The position numbers and the translations under genes were made by a program. The notes under the pieces were generated by a model. It did no database searches. It had not been told where the DNA came from and saw nothing but the letters and a program-made list of their open reading frames with translations. From CAWEPK01 sp049521495 (GTDB taxonomy: Bacteria > Desulfobacterota > Syntrophorhabdia > Syntrophorhabdales > WCHB1-27): DNA of 37,343 nt. This document shows positions 1-7,151 of this stretch, in pieces (positions within the stretch are counted from its first letter, which is position 1; each line of letters opens with the position of its first letter). Location of the stretch: contig JBEKOT010000008.1 of the NCBI GenBank assembly GCA_049521495.1, positions 1-37,343 on the forward strand. The letters are read 5' to 3'.

Positions 1-23
1 CCCGGCCCTCGCCAGTGGCTTCA

Positions 24-39
24 CAAAAGGCCCCTTTTG
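24..39 (+). terminator. Terminator-like hairpin at window edge
   Basis: A perfect inverted repeat (CAAAAGG / CCTTTTG, minimal loop) is followed by GTTTATACTTT. It could end transcription of a gene lying left of the window. The T-tract is interrupted, so this is tentative. Confidence 0.35.
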
Positions 40-67
40 GTTTATACTTTGACGGAGCTAAAAGATC

Positions 68-166
68 ATGGTTAGCCCCGAAAAGGAAAAAACCCTGCAG
101 GAACGGATGACGAGCCTCGGTAAGCACGTGCCCACAGGCCTGATTGAACCGAGAGAGATTCCTTGA
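68..166 (+). pseudogene. Remnant of a peptide-chain-release-factor-like gene
   Basis: A 32-codon reading frame starts at an ATG with a weak GGAG about 10 bases upstream. Its first residues (MVSPEKEKTLQERMTSLG) resemble the N-terminus of short RF-like/PrfH-type proteins, which begin with a similar helix ending in RMxxLG. The next residues, KHVPTGL, resemble the H-x-PTGI segment that in those proteins lies well downstream of the catalytic GGQ loop. The part in between, including GGQ, is missing. I infer an internally deleted, non-functional copy. The family call rests on two short matches, so a chance small ORF is possible. Confidence 0.35.
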
Positions 167-258
167 GGACGAAAACTTGATCGAATTTAGAAGAGGATAC
201 CGCCGCAACGGGGAGTTAGGAAATATTTAATACGCAATCCCGTCGGATCGTTTTGCTC

Positions 259-615
259 TCACAAAAGAAAGCATTTCTGGCACAATTCATAAAACTTCAA
301 CGTGCTTGTTGCGAATATTGACCGCCAGATCCTATCCGCCTTCCCCGTGCAAGCTTCATCGGCCGCTGTTTCAAAACGCCTGCCCGATAAATTATGCGCG
401 GGTGATTCGTTTTCCCCTGAGGCTAGCTCACTCTTGAGAGCACCGAGCATGTTGAGGAAGGTAGCGTAGTGTGTAACGTATCCCTTGACGTAAACCGGAT
501 GGGGGAGGTGATCCCACTTTATGCACAGAGCGTTCGACACCTCGTCAAAAGTCAATCCTTTCTTTTCCCGTGTTTCCCGCAGTAATTGTCCGATTCTGCA
601 AAGGTCAAAAGCCAT
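259..615 (-). CDS. Short RodZ-like helix-turn-helix protein, possibly degenerate
   Basis: The first 60 residues match the cytoplasmic HTH domain of RodZ/HTH_25 proteins: IGQLLRETREKKGLTFDEVS, then LPHPVYVKGYVTHYATFL. In family members about a dozen residues (YLxALExxxxxxLPG type) separate the third helix from the LPGPVYVKGF motif; here that stretch is missing. The remaining ~60 residues match nothing I recognise, and there is no RodZ transmembrane segment. The start at 615 was preferred over the ATG at 621 because the strong GAGGAGGG ribosome site sits about 7 bases before 615 but almost touches 621. The good ribosome site suggests it is still translated. It could be a small DNA-binding protein or a decaying gene. 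Confidence 0.5.
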   Translation of the reverse strand: MAFDLCRIGQLLRETREKKGLTFDEVSNALCIKWDHLPHPVYVKGYVTHYATFLNMLGALKSELASGENESPAHNLSGRRFETAADEACTGKADRIWRSIFATSTLKFYELCQKCFLL

Positions 616-621
616 TTTCAT

Positions 622-1060
622 TCCCTCCTCTGGCTCTCAGGCCCCACGGTCTGCTTGACACCTTCTATAAGATCCGATTCTCCATGCCGTCGAAAATTGC
701 CCCCGCACTCTTAAGAGTTATCGGCATCCGCCGCCTTCCGGATAAGGGGTAAGTCGCCATCTTGCGCCCGCCGGTCTTCATCAAGAAAACCTTGCATCCC
801 GCTAGTGAGAGTAGCAAAAACTGTGCCGTGCGCTTGCGCCCACCAAAGCGGACATGCCCGGTCCTGTTATCGCAACAAATCCGCCTACGGTACTATTGCG
901 TTTTTCCGCAGCAGTATTGACTCCGGAGAAGCCTCTTAATGCGAGAATCATCTTTTATTTGCCCCTTATCGCGTTGTCAAATCAGAGACACCTTGTCAAT
1001 AATATGTCTGGTTTGGCATGAAAAATTAGGCCTATTCCGGCCTATTGCCAAGGCATGGGT
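622..1060. other. Gene-poor intergenic region
   Basis: No convincing coding sequence is visible on either strand in roughly 440 bases. It is more AT-rich than the rest of the window and contains a short direct repeat (GGCCTATT at 1029-1036 and 1039-1046). With the damaged genes to its left it reads as a decayed region. Confidence 0.5.
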
Positions 1061-1100
1061 GGGCGCTTTTGGCTAGATTAACCCAAAAACGTATCCGCCC
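1061..1100. other. Inverted repeat upstream of the riboswitch promoter
   Basis: Nested complementary segments are present: GGGCG (1061-1065) with CGCCC (1096-1100), and TTTTGG (1067-1072) with CCAAAA (1083-1088) around a 10-base loop. It lies just upstream of the promoter at 1116. It could be an operator or the end of a leftward transcript. No function can be read from sequence alone. Confidence 0.35.
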
Positions 1101-1115
1101 TCGACCATCTTTCCC

Positions 1116-1144
1116 TTGACAAGTGTTTTACGTTGTTCTACACT
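1116..1144 (+). promoter_or_regulatory. Sigma70-type promoter of the riboswitch transcript
   Basis: A perfect -35 TTGACA (1116-1121) is followed by a 17-base spacer and TACACT (1139-1144, 4 of 6 consensus). Expected transcription start is near 1151, which is exactly where the riboswitch P1 stem begins. That agreement supports both calls. Confidence 0.7.
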
Positions 1145-1151
1145 CTAGACA

Positions 1152-1254
1152 ACCCTGAAAAAGCCAAACCATCTGTGAGGATGGGACGGAAAGCTAAGGA
1201 TCTTAGTTTAGCCCATTGAGACTATTTCAACGAGACAGCCGAGCCGCCAGGGTA
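1152..1254 (+). ncRNA. Cyclic di-GMP class I riboswitch (GEMM-I)
   Basis: P1 is formed by ACCCTG (1152-1157) and CAGGGT (1249-1254). Inside, GCCAAACC is followed by a stem CCATCT/GGATGG closed by a GUGA (GNRA) tetraloop, then GGGACGGAAAGC, a variable P3 region, and the hallmark 3' end GAGACAGCCGAGCCGCC. This is the GEMM-I layout, whose GNRA loop docks into a receptor in P3 and whose three-way junction binds c-di-GMP. No intrinsic terminator separates the aptamer from the gene. The ribosome site at about 1272-1279 lies just 3' of P1, so control of translation initiation is plausible (inference). Confidence 0.88.
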
Positions 1255-1287
1255 ACCTTCGCCATGCAGGGAAAGGAGAGGCTCGCG

Positions 1288-1830
1288 ATGCTCAACTACC
1301 CGGAAATAGGGCTAAAGTTCATTCTGATCGTCTTATGTGTTTTTGGCCTTCTCTATGCGAACAGCAGGAACGAAAGAATGTTCTCGATTGTGATGCCGGC
1401 AGCTCAAAAGGACGTCGTGGAGGAGACGCTCCTCGATCTGCAGGCGCCAAAGGAGAGGGTGCCTTCACTCAACCGATGGATTAGGTCTGCCTCCGGAGTG
1501 ACACATATCGACCCCCTGCTCCTCGTCTGCCTGCTCCGCACGGAGTCGCGGTTCAGAAAAGACGCGGTGAGCGAGAAGGGGTATAAAGGGGAGGCTCAGA
1601 CGAAGCGATTTTCTCAGTTCTCGTCGGTCAACATCCTCGAAGGGGCCGAGACCCTTCGAGACAAGCTCTCGTTGTCGAAGGGAGATGTGTTCGAAGCCTT
1701 GGCGCGCTACAAGGGAGGGAAGGACAAGAAGGAGGCGCAGGACCAGGCTAGAGAGGTATTGAGACTGTACCACATGCAGCTTCAAAGGAGGGGATTATGG
1801 AACCAGCGGGAGAAAACAGCGCTGTTATAG
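1288..1830 (+). CDS. Membrane-anchored lytic transglycosylase-like protein under c-di-GMP riboswitch control
   Basis: The 180-residue product has an N-terminal membrane segment (IGLKFILIVLCVFGLLYA) and then an SLT-like soluble domain: IDPLLLVCLLRTESRF, DAVSEKGYKGEAQT and LARYKGG. These correspond to the catalytic Glu (in ESRF) and the glycine/glutamine motif of peptidoglycan lytic transglycosylases, though GEAQT replaces the more common GLMQ. The start at 1288 was chosen because AAAGGAGAG sits 8 bases upstream; an earlier TTG at 1216 lies inside the riboswitch and the ATG at 1264 lacks a ribosome site. It is likely anchored facing the periplasm and cleaves or remodels cell wall. Riboswitch control ties it to c-di-GMP signalling, perhaps assembly of a surface structure (inference). 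It overlaps the next gene by 34 bases. Confidence 0.7.
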   Translation: MLNYPEIGLKFILIVLCVFGLLYANSRNERMFSIVMPAAQKDVVEETLLDLQAPKERVPSLNRWIRSASGVTHIDPLLLVCLLRTESRFRKDAVSEKGYKGEAQTKRFSQFSSVNILEGAETLRDKLSLSKGDVFEALARYKGGKDKKEAQDQAREVLRLYHMQLQRRGLWNQREKTALL

Positions 1831-2090
1831 CCAGGGTAATGGAGTCCCATGAGCTGGTCGAGAGGCTGAAGACGGAGATGTTTGCAGGAGAAGAGAAACA
1901 AATGACGAAAAGGGTTGTGCACAAGCTGCTCTTCTATTTTCTCGTCACACTGATGATCGGCTGCATTATCGGCATGTTCTACATGAACTGGCAGACGGGC
2001 AACAGGTTGTCGATGGCCAAGAAGACCGGAATCCTGATGCTTAATGACGGCAGCATGTTCCAACTCACTCCAATAACGCCCAAGAACTAG
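1797..2090 (+). CDS. Small single-pass membrane protein of unknown function
   Basis: A 97-residue protein begins inside the 3' end of the transglycosylase-like gene in another frame, with its own strong AGGAGGGG ribosome site. Residues 1-42 are charged, one hydrophobic helix follows (LLFYFLVTLMIGCIIGMFYM), and a short polar tail of about 30 residues ends in TPITPKN. I do not recognise the family. The overlap and shared leader imply co-expression under the c-di-GMP riboswitch and suggest the two proteins act together at the membrane (inference). Confidence 0.65.
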   Translation: MEPAGENSAVIARVMESHELVERLKTEMFAGEEKQMTKRVVHKLLFYFLVTLMIGCIIGMFYMNWQTGNRLSMAKKTGILMLNDGSMFQLTPITPKN

Positions 2091-2091
2091 C

Positions 2092-2109
2092 CTGCGGCGG
2101 CAGCCGCAG
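2092..2109. terminator. GC-rich hairpin between convergent genes
   Basis: A perfect 7-base stem (CTGCGGC / GCCGCAG) with loop GGCA starts just after the stop at 2090. There is no T-tract, so it may stabilise the 3' end or act with Rho rather than as a classical intrinsic terminator. Confidence 0.4.
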
Positions 2110-2195
2110 AGAACATTAAGTTAATAAGACTGGTCATGAGAACCCGGGGTTGCCGGCGACCGGGTGATCGATGTTCACTCCCCGTCCGACACGGG

Positions 2196-3338
2196 TCAAT
2201 GACCGGTCCGTAGTACCGGCCAGAATGGGAGATGCTGAAGATATTTTTCGAGGCGCGTGTCGGGCGAGGTCGTCCTCGGGTAAACGGCTACTCGGGCCTT
2301 TTCCACCTCCATAGGCTCGTCCGTCGAGCATTGCCTTACTGTAATCGCGATGGTGCTCTCTCCCGACCGTACTGCCTTGAACCACGCAATAACGGCCTTT
2401 CCGGGAGGGACGATTGTCTGGCCCCCCATTCTCTCCGGTCCCGGCCGCAGGCCCAACCGTTGCGTCCTCTTGATGCTCTCCCCTTCGATGACAGCATCGT
2501 AGAAGGGTCCGTTTTTCGGCTCTTCAAGGCCCAAACTGAGCGCGAACTCATCGCCCATAGGGACCCTGTTGTCCGGATAGTACCGAAAAACCAGTTCCTT
2601 TTCACACTTGTTGCCCTTTATGTCGAGGGCCTCTATCTTCACCTTGTTTAGCCCCGGTTTCAACTTCTCTCCTGGCGATATGCGCCCGGCGATCAGCTCC
2701 GGTGCGTCCTGAGGGACCTCCATCTCCGCCGGCGCCGCCTCGCCGTTGACGCTGATCTTGACGCTCTCTTTCGATAGATAGCAGCCGAACCACTTTATCT
2801 TCACCGGGCTGCTGCCGAAGATTGCCTGGTGGTCGTACAGGTCTGCGAATTCGAGCTGTCCCGAAGGGTTGTACGTGACGGGGATGCTCTTTACGAGGCC
2901 GCCGTAAAGGACCGTAATGACCCGTGGGCCCGGTTGCGCCCCAAGCCGGACAGCGACGGTCCTGTAGGCATAAGTCTTTTTGCCGTCGTATCCCGTTTCC
3001 GAGTCAATGACGTAGCAGCCGACTTCCCTGTCGTCCACCTTGACTGTGAGAGGTCTTCGCGCGGACTTGGTCTTTCCGCCGCTGTCAGGCGCACCCCTCT
3101 TTTCCACGCCCATCTCGATCCGTACTATCCCCCACTCATGGTCCGTGATGTCCTGTCCGGGAGTTATGTTTCTTACTATGAGCTTCTCTGACCGGTAAGC
3201 GTCATGAGGCTTGGTCGCGGCCCGTGCAACGGAGGCCAAAAGGAGAGCAACGAAAAAGAGGCCCGCCGGAGCCAGAGCACCTGCGGTCCTGATGACCACG
3301 GGAAGCCCTCTTTTCGCGGAGGGGAACGGTGCAGGCAT
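2196..3338 (-). CDS. Exported beta-rich protein of unknown function
   Basis: About 380 residues. The N-terminus has a basic stretch, a hydrophobic core (GLFFVALLLAS) and an ARA-A site typical of Sec signal peptidase cleavage. The mature part is rich in alternating hydrophobic residues with Ig-like phrases such as VKIKWFGCYL, SVKISVNGEAAP and LNKVKIEALDIKGNK, suggesting two or more beta-sandwich domains. I recognise no enzyme motif. The frame is open upstream to 3428 (a TTG). The ATG at 3338 gives a sensible signal peptide, but no strong ribosome site decides it. It follows the UPF0182 gene on the same strand and may share its transcript. Confidence 0.6.
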   Translation of the reverse strand: MPAPFPSAKRGLPVVIRTAGALAPAGLFFVALLLASVARAATKPHDAYRSEKLIVRNITPGQDITDHEWGIVRIEMGVEKRGAPDSGGKTKSARRPLTVKVDDREVGCYVIDSETGYDGKKTYAYRTVAVRLGAQPGPRVITVLYGGLVKSIPVTYNPSGQLEFADLYDHQAIFGSSPVKIKWFGCYLSKESVKISVNGEAAPAEMEVPQDAPELIAGRISPGEKLKPGLNKVKIEALDIKGNKCEKELVFRYYPDNRVPMGDEFALSLGLEEPKNGPFYDAVIEGESIKRTQRLGLRPGPERMGGQTIVPPGKAVIAWFKAVRSGESTIAITVRQCSTDEPMEVEKARVAVYPRTTSPDTRLEKYLQHLPFWPVLRTGH

Positions 3339-3490
3339 CGCGGCAACGATCTTGTCTCTTTCCTGGATCACCTTGGGGGTCCCTGATGATACCGGTAACG
3401 ATTTACCATTCGTACACGCGGAATGCAACAGAAATCAGCGCGGGTCCGCGAAGACCGGGTTGCCGAGGAAAGCGGTGGAACGGCCGGGGA

Positions 3491-6241
3491 TTACTTGCCC
3501 AGCGACCTGCTCAGGTCGTCCATGGCCCGCCCGAACTCCGACCACTGCCCTTTCTTAAGCGCCTCCTCCGCCTGCCGGAAATCCTTGCGCACCCTTCCGA
3601 GGAGGTCTTCAGAGGGGGGCCTTGCAGACGGCGCGGCGGTGGCAGCAGGGGCGGCAGCAGCCGGGGTGCCGGCGGGAAGTCCGCCGAATACGCCCTTCAT
3701 CGCATCTTCAAGGGTGCGCTGCATGGCCACGCGGTTTCCGTACACCGCTATCACCCTGATAAGTTGGGGGATATTCACCTCTTCCGCGATGAGATAGACA
3801 GGCTCCACGTAGACGAAAGAGTTCTCGATAGGTATGACGAGAAGGTTGCCGCGGATTACCCTGGAGCCTCTCTGGTCCCAGAGAGAGAATTGTTGCGATA
3901 TGGTCGGCTCCTGGTCTATCATTGCCTCGACCTGCATGGGGCCGTAGATGAGCCTTTCCTTTGGCAGCCTGTAGACTACGAGGCGCCCGTAGTCCGGCGT
4001 GTCGCACGTCGCGGCCATCCACGCGACCATATTCTCCCTTTTGAAGGGCGTCATGGGCAGCATGAGCAGGAACTGCAGACTTTGCTGCCCCGGCAGCCTG
4101 ATGAGCGCGTAGTACGGGTCCATGGGGGAGCTCTTGCCCCCGTACTTCTGTGTGGGCAGGGCCCAGACATCTTCCCTGTTGTAGAAGACCCTCGGGTCCG
4201 TCATGTGGTAAGTGATGAGCCTGTCGCTCTGAATGCGGAATATGTCCTCGGGATACCTGACGTGGCCGGCCAGGTCTTGGGGCAGCTCGGATGCCGGCCT
4301 GAAGACCCCGGGGAATGCGCGGGCGTATGCGGCAAGGATCGGGTCCTCGCGGTCGAAAACGTAGAAGGAGACGGAGCCGTTGTATGCGTCGATGACCGCC
4401 TTGACGGAGTTGCGAATGTAGTTGAGCCTGTCGCTGTAAGGGTCTGAATAGGGGTAGCGGGAAGAGGTGGTGTAGCAGTCCTGTATCCAGAAAAGCCTGC
4501 CGCCCGACACTACGAGATAGGGGTCGGGATCGAGAGAGAGGAACGGGACGATCCGGCTCACCCTCTCACGCACCGTCCGGTAGAGCTGGAGCCTCGAGTC
4601 CGGCTTCATGTAGCTCGAGATGAGGATGTTGGAATCGACAAGGTGCCAGGAAAAAAGCAGCTTTTTCCAAAAGCTGCCTAAGGGGATGCCCCCGGTGCCC
4701 TGGTACTTTGTATAGACGTTCTTGTCCCCCTTCGGGTAATCGAACTCTTCCACGCCTGTCCTTACTATGGTATAGCCGGCCATGTTCTCCCCGTAGTAGA
4801 TGGCCGGCTGGCTGATCTTCAGTAGGTCGGACTCCGGCGGAACATCTTTTACCACCATGCGCGGGAAGCCGCTTTCCGTGGTCTCCGATACGTAGCTCAT
4901 GGCGAGCCCGTAGCCGTGGGTAAACTCCAGGTGCTGGTTCACCCACGTCCTGGCCTGCTGGAACACCTGCTCGCTCAACTCCCGGGCGGATACCATAACC
5001 TGCCTGTAGCCCTCCACCGGCAAGTGGTAGCGGTCCACGTCCACCTGGTAGAAACGGTAATAGAGCCTCATCTCCTGAGTCTGCCTGAAGCTCTGGAGCA
5101 AGGGCCGCCAATCCCAGAGCCGGACATTTTTCAACGTGTCGGCGTTCCGGGAGACCGCAGCAGTCGAAAGATCGTTGAGCGCAGGGAAAGGCCGTTCTTC
5201 CACCCTGTCGAGCCCGTATGCCTGTCTGGTCAAGGCTATGTTGTTTTCTAAGAAAGGCCTTTCGAGGGCAAGCTCGTTGGGCTGCACCACGTAAGACTGG
5301 GTCACGGCCGGAATGATGCCGAGGACGACGATCATGACGGCGAGGTAGGCGCCGATCCCTATAAGGGCCACCCCGATTCTCTTCAACCTCAGGTTCCAGA
5401 GGATCAGTGCGGCCAAGAGCGCAGTCGCCCCCATCATGACCCAGAGGCCGACCCGCACGACGTGGTAATCCGTGTAGCCAGCGCCGAAGACCGCCCCTCT
5501 CTTCTCATAGAGCAGCCCGAATATGCCGAGGTAGTGGCCGCTGCCCCAAGCGGCTAGAAAGAGAACGAACAGGACCGACAGATGAATGAACATCCGCGTG
5601 TTTTTTAAAGAGGCGGGAGTCAGCCTGATCTGCCTGTACACCAGATAACCGGCAAAGGTGATTGGCATGGCGAGAAAGGTGAGGCCGGACAGGCTGCCCT
5701 GGATTGCCTCGTAGACGGGAAGGCCGAAGACGTAGAAGCCGATGTCCTTGCCGAAAAGCGGGTCGACCCGGCCGAACGGACCTCCCCAGAGGTACCTGGC
5801 AAAGGTGTCCCAGGCGGAAGAGAAACCAAGGCCGAAGATGAGCGCCGGCACCGCAGCCGCGACGATGGCGATCAGGCCGGCCGGGCGGGGCCACTTCCGG
5901 AACTCGTACACGTCCGCAAGGTCCGGGGCCTGGAACTGGATGAAGCCGCCCCTTTGCCTTCCCGCTGCGATCTTTAGGTTGATCCATAGGTAGAGGAATA
6001 CGAATGCGGCTGCGATCACGAAGAGAAGCAGCTTTATCCAGATGAGGCGAAAGAAGATGGGGGTGTAGCCCAGCTCTCCCATCCAGAGCCAGTCGATCAA
6101 CCAGCCGGACGCCTTCGAAAGGAGGCCGAGAAGGACCAGGAAGAGGACAAACGCCCCTAATAGCTTCAACATCCTCGGGCCCGGCATATTCCCACGGCCC
6201 GATTCCTCCTCGCCCCCGTTGCCCCTTCGCCCATCGGTCAC
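3491..6241 (-). CDS. UPF0182 family large membrane protein
   Basis: The 916-residue product matches the UPF0182/COG1615 family in length and layout. The first ~330 residues carry about seven hydrophobic helices, beginning LLGAFVLFLVLLGLLS, with the family-like WLWMGELGYTPIFF following. A long extracytoplasmic domain comes next, containing YYGEN and YTKYQGTGGIPL-type motifs, and the protein ends in an Ala/Pro linker (PAGTPAAAAP) and a helical tail. Its function is not known. The start is a GTG at 6241 preceded by GGAGGG; an internal ATG at 6187 is a weaker alternative. It lies 139 bases after pstB2 on the same strand and could be read through from the phosphate operon, but no functional link is established. 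Confidence 0.85.
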   Translation of the reverse strand: MTDGRRGNGGEEESGRGNMPGPRMLKLLGAFVLFLVLLGLLSKASGWLIDWLWMGELGYTPIFFRLIWIKLLLFVIAAAFVFLYLWINLKIAAGRQRGGFIQFQAPDLADVYEFRKWPRPAGLIAIVAAAVPALIFGLGFSSAWDTFARYLWGGPFGRVDPLFGKDIGFYVFGLPVYEAIQGSLSGLTFLAMPITFAGYLVYRQIRLTPASLKNTRMFIHLSVLFVLFLAAWGSGHYLGIFGLLYEKRGAVFGAGYTDYHVVRVGLWVMMGATALLAALILWNLRLKRIGVALIGIGAYLAVMIVVLGIIPAVTQSYVVQPNELALERPFLENNIALTRQAYGLDRVEERPFPALNDLSTAAVSRNADTLKNVRLWDWRPLLQSFRQTQEMRLYYRFYQVDVDRYHLPVEGYRQVMVSARELSEQVFQQARTWVNQHLEFTHGYGLAMSYVSETTESGFPRMVVKDVPPESDLLKISQPAIYYGENMAGYTIVRTGVEEFDYPKGDKNVYTKYQGTGGIPLGSFWKKLLFSWHLVDSNILISSYMKPDSRLQLYRTVRERVSRIVPFLSLDPDPYLVVSGGRLFWIQDCYTTSSRYPYSDPYSDRLNYIRNSVKAVIDAYNGSVSFYVFDREDPILAAYARAFPGVFRPASELPQDLAGHVRYPEDIFRIQSDRLITYHMTDPRVFYNREDVWALPTQKYGGKSSPMDPYYALIRLPGQQSLQFLLMLPMTPFKRENMVAWMAATCDTPDYGRLVVYRLPKERLIYGPMQVEAMIDQEPTISQQFSLWDQRGSRVIRGNLLVIPIENSFVYVEPVYLIAEEVNIPQLIRVIAVYGNRVAMQRTLEDAMKGVFGGLPAGTPAAAAPAATAAPSARPPSEDLLGRVRKDFRQAEEALKKGQWSEFGRAMDDLSRSLGK

Positions 6242-6320
6242 GATGCCCTCCGGTACCCCGTTGTTTCTGAAGGAAAATCCTGCTCCCAGGATCTCCTCCA
6301 GAATACTACTCTCTTATGAA

Positions 6321-6340
6321 GGGCTTTTCAAGCAAAGCCC
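6321..6340 (-). terminator. Hairpin between pstB2 and the UPF0182 gene
   Basis: The perfect inverted repeat GGGCTTT / AAAGCCC has a 6-base loop and lies 41 bases after the pstB2 stop. No T-run follows in the direction of transcription, so it may only attenuate or define the end of the pst transcript. Confidence 0.35.
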
Positions 6341-6380
6341 GCAATTGCAAAGGCCCTCAGGCGAAAGCCGCCCTCGACCC

Positions 6381-7151
6381 CTATCCGAAGCGGCCGGTAA
6401 TATATTCCTCCGTCTTCTCATGCCTGGGCGACGTGAAGACCTGGCCGGTCGGGCCGAACTCCAGAAGCTCGCCCAGCAGCATGAAGCCCGTGTAATCAGA
6501 GACCCGTGCCGCCTGCTGCATGTTGTGGGTAACAATGAGGATCGTATAATCCCTTTTCAGCTCGATCATCAACTCTTCGATGCGCATAGTCGCTATCGGG
6601 TCGAGGGCTGAGCAGGGCTCGTCCAGGAGGATGATCTCCGGCTCGATCGTCAGGAGCCGGGCTATACAAAGCCTTTGTTTTGTCTCGTCGGACAGCAGCA
6701 GGGCGGGTTGCTTCATCCTGTCTTTCAGGTCGTCCCACAGGCCGACCGCGTGAAGGCAGCGCTCCACGATCTCGTGGTGCTGCTTCTTCTTAATCCCGTG
6801 GACGGAGAGGCCGTAGACCATGTTCTCATAAACCGAGAAGGGGAAAGGGTTGGGCCTTTGAAAGACCATGCCCACCCTCCGTCTTAGATCGATAATGTCA
6901 ATCCCTTCGATGGAGGAGTCGTTGATCATGATGGTGCCTTCGATCCTGACCCCGTCGACGAGATCGTTCATCCTGTTGAAGCAGCGAAGAAGGGTCGACT
7001 TTCCGCACCCCGAAGGGCCGATCAAGGACGTGATCGAGTTCTTGTACACCTGGAAATCGACCTGGCTCAGGGCGCGGAAAAGGCCGTAATGGAGGTTGAG
7101 ATCCTTCGTGCGAAGCGCAGTTTGCATGTCTTGCGAAACGTTTTCCTTCAT
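6381..7151 (-). CDS. pstB: Phosphate ABC transporter ATPase, PstB-like, with degenerate signature motif
   Basis: 256 residues. Walker A is GPSGCGKST (45-53), Q-loop VFQRPNPFPF (Gln98), Walker B ILLDEP (174-179), D-loop SALD, and H-loop IVTHNMQQAARVSDY (His209), all standard for PstB. The ABC signature, however, reads LSDET (153-157) in place of LSGGQ, losing both glycines, while the flanking KQRLCIAR is intact, so this is substitution and not a frameshift. Its start overlaps the end of the other pstB by ATGA. In an NBD dimer its Walker/Q/H site would face the partner's intact LSGGQ and be catalytic, while its own signature would serve the partner's degenerate site. Predicted role: energising phosphate import with PstS/PstC/PstA. 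Confidence 0.9.
   Translation of the reverse strand: MKENVSQDMQTALRTKDLNLHYGLFRALSQVDFQVYKNSITSLIGPSGCGKSTLLRCFNRMNDLVDGVRIEGTIMINDSSIEGIDIIDLRRRVGMVFQRPNPFPFSVYENMVYGLSVHGIKKKQHHEIVERCLHAVGLWDDLKDRMKQPALLLSDETKQRLCIARLLTIEPEIILLDEPCSALDPIATMRIEELMIELKRDYTILIVTHNMQQAARVSDYTGFMLLGELLEFGPTGQVFTSPRHEKTEEYITGRFG

Noticed and set aside
1010..1050. Sigma54 promoter around TTTGGCATGAAAAATTAGGC
   Set aside because: The required GC at the -12 position is not at the right distance from the GG.
3329..4447. 372-codon plus-strand frame opposite the UPF0182 gene
   Set aside because: Low-complexity Arg/Gly composition and antisense to a clear family member.
6669..6725. Frameshift or sequencing error as the cause of the LSDET signature
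   Set aside because: The reading frame is continuous through intact flanking residues (PALLLSDETKQRLCIAR), so only substitutions, not indels, explain it.
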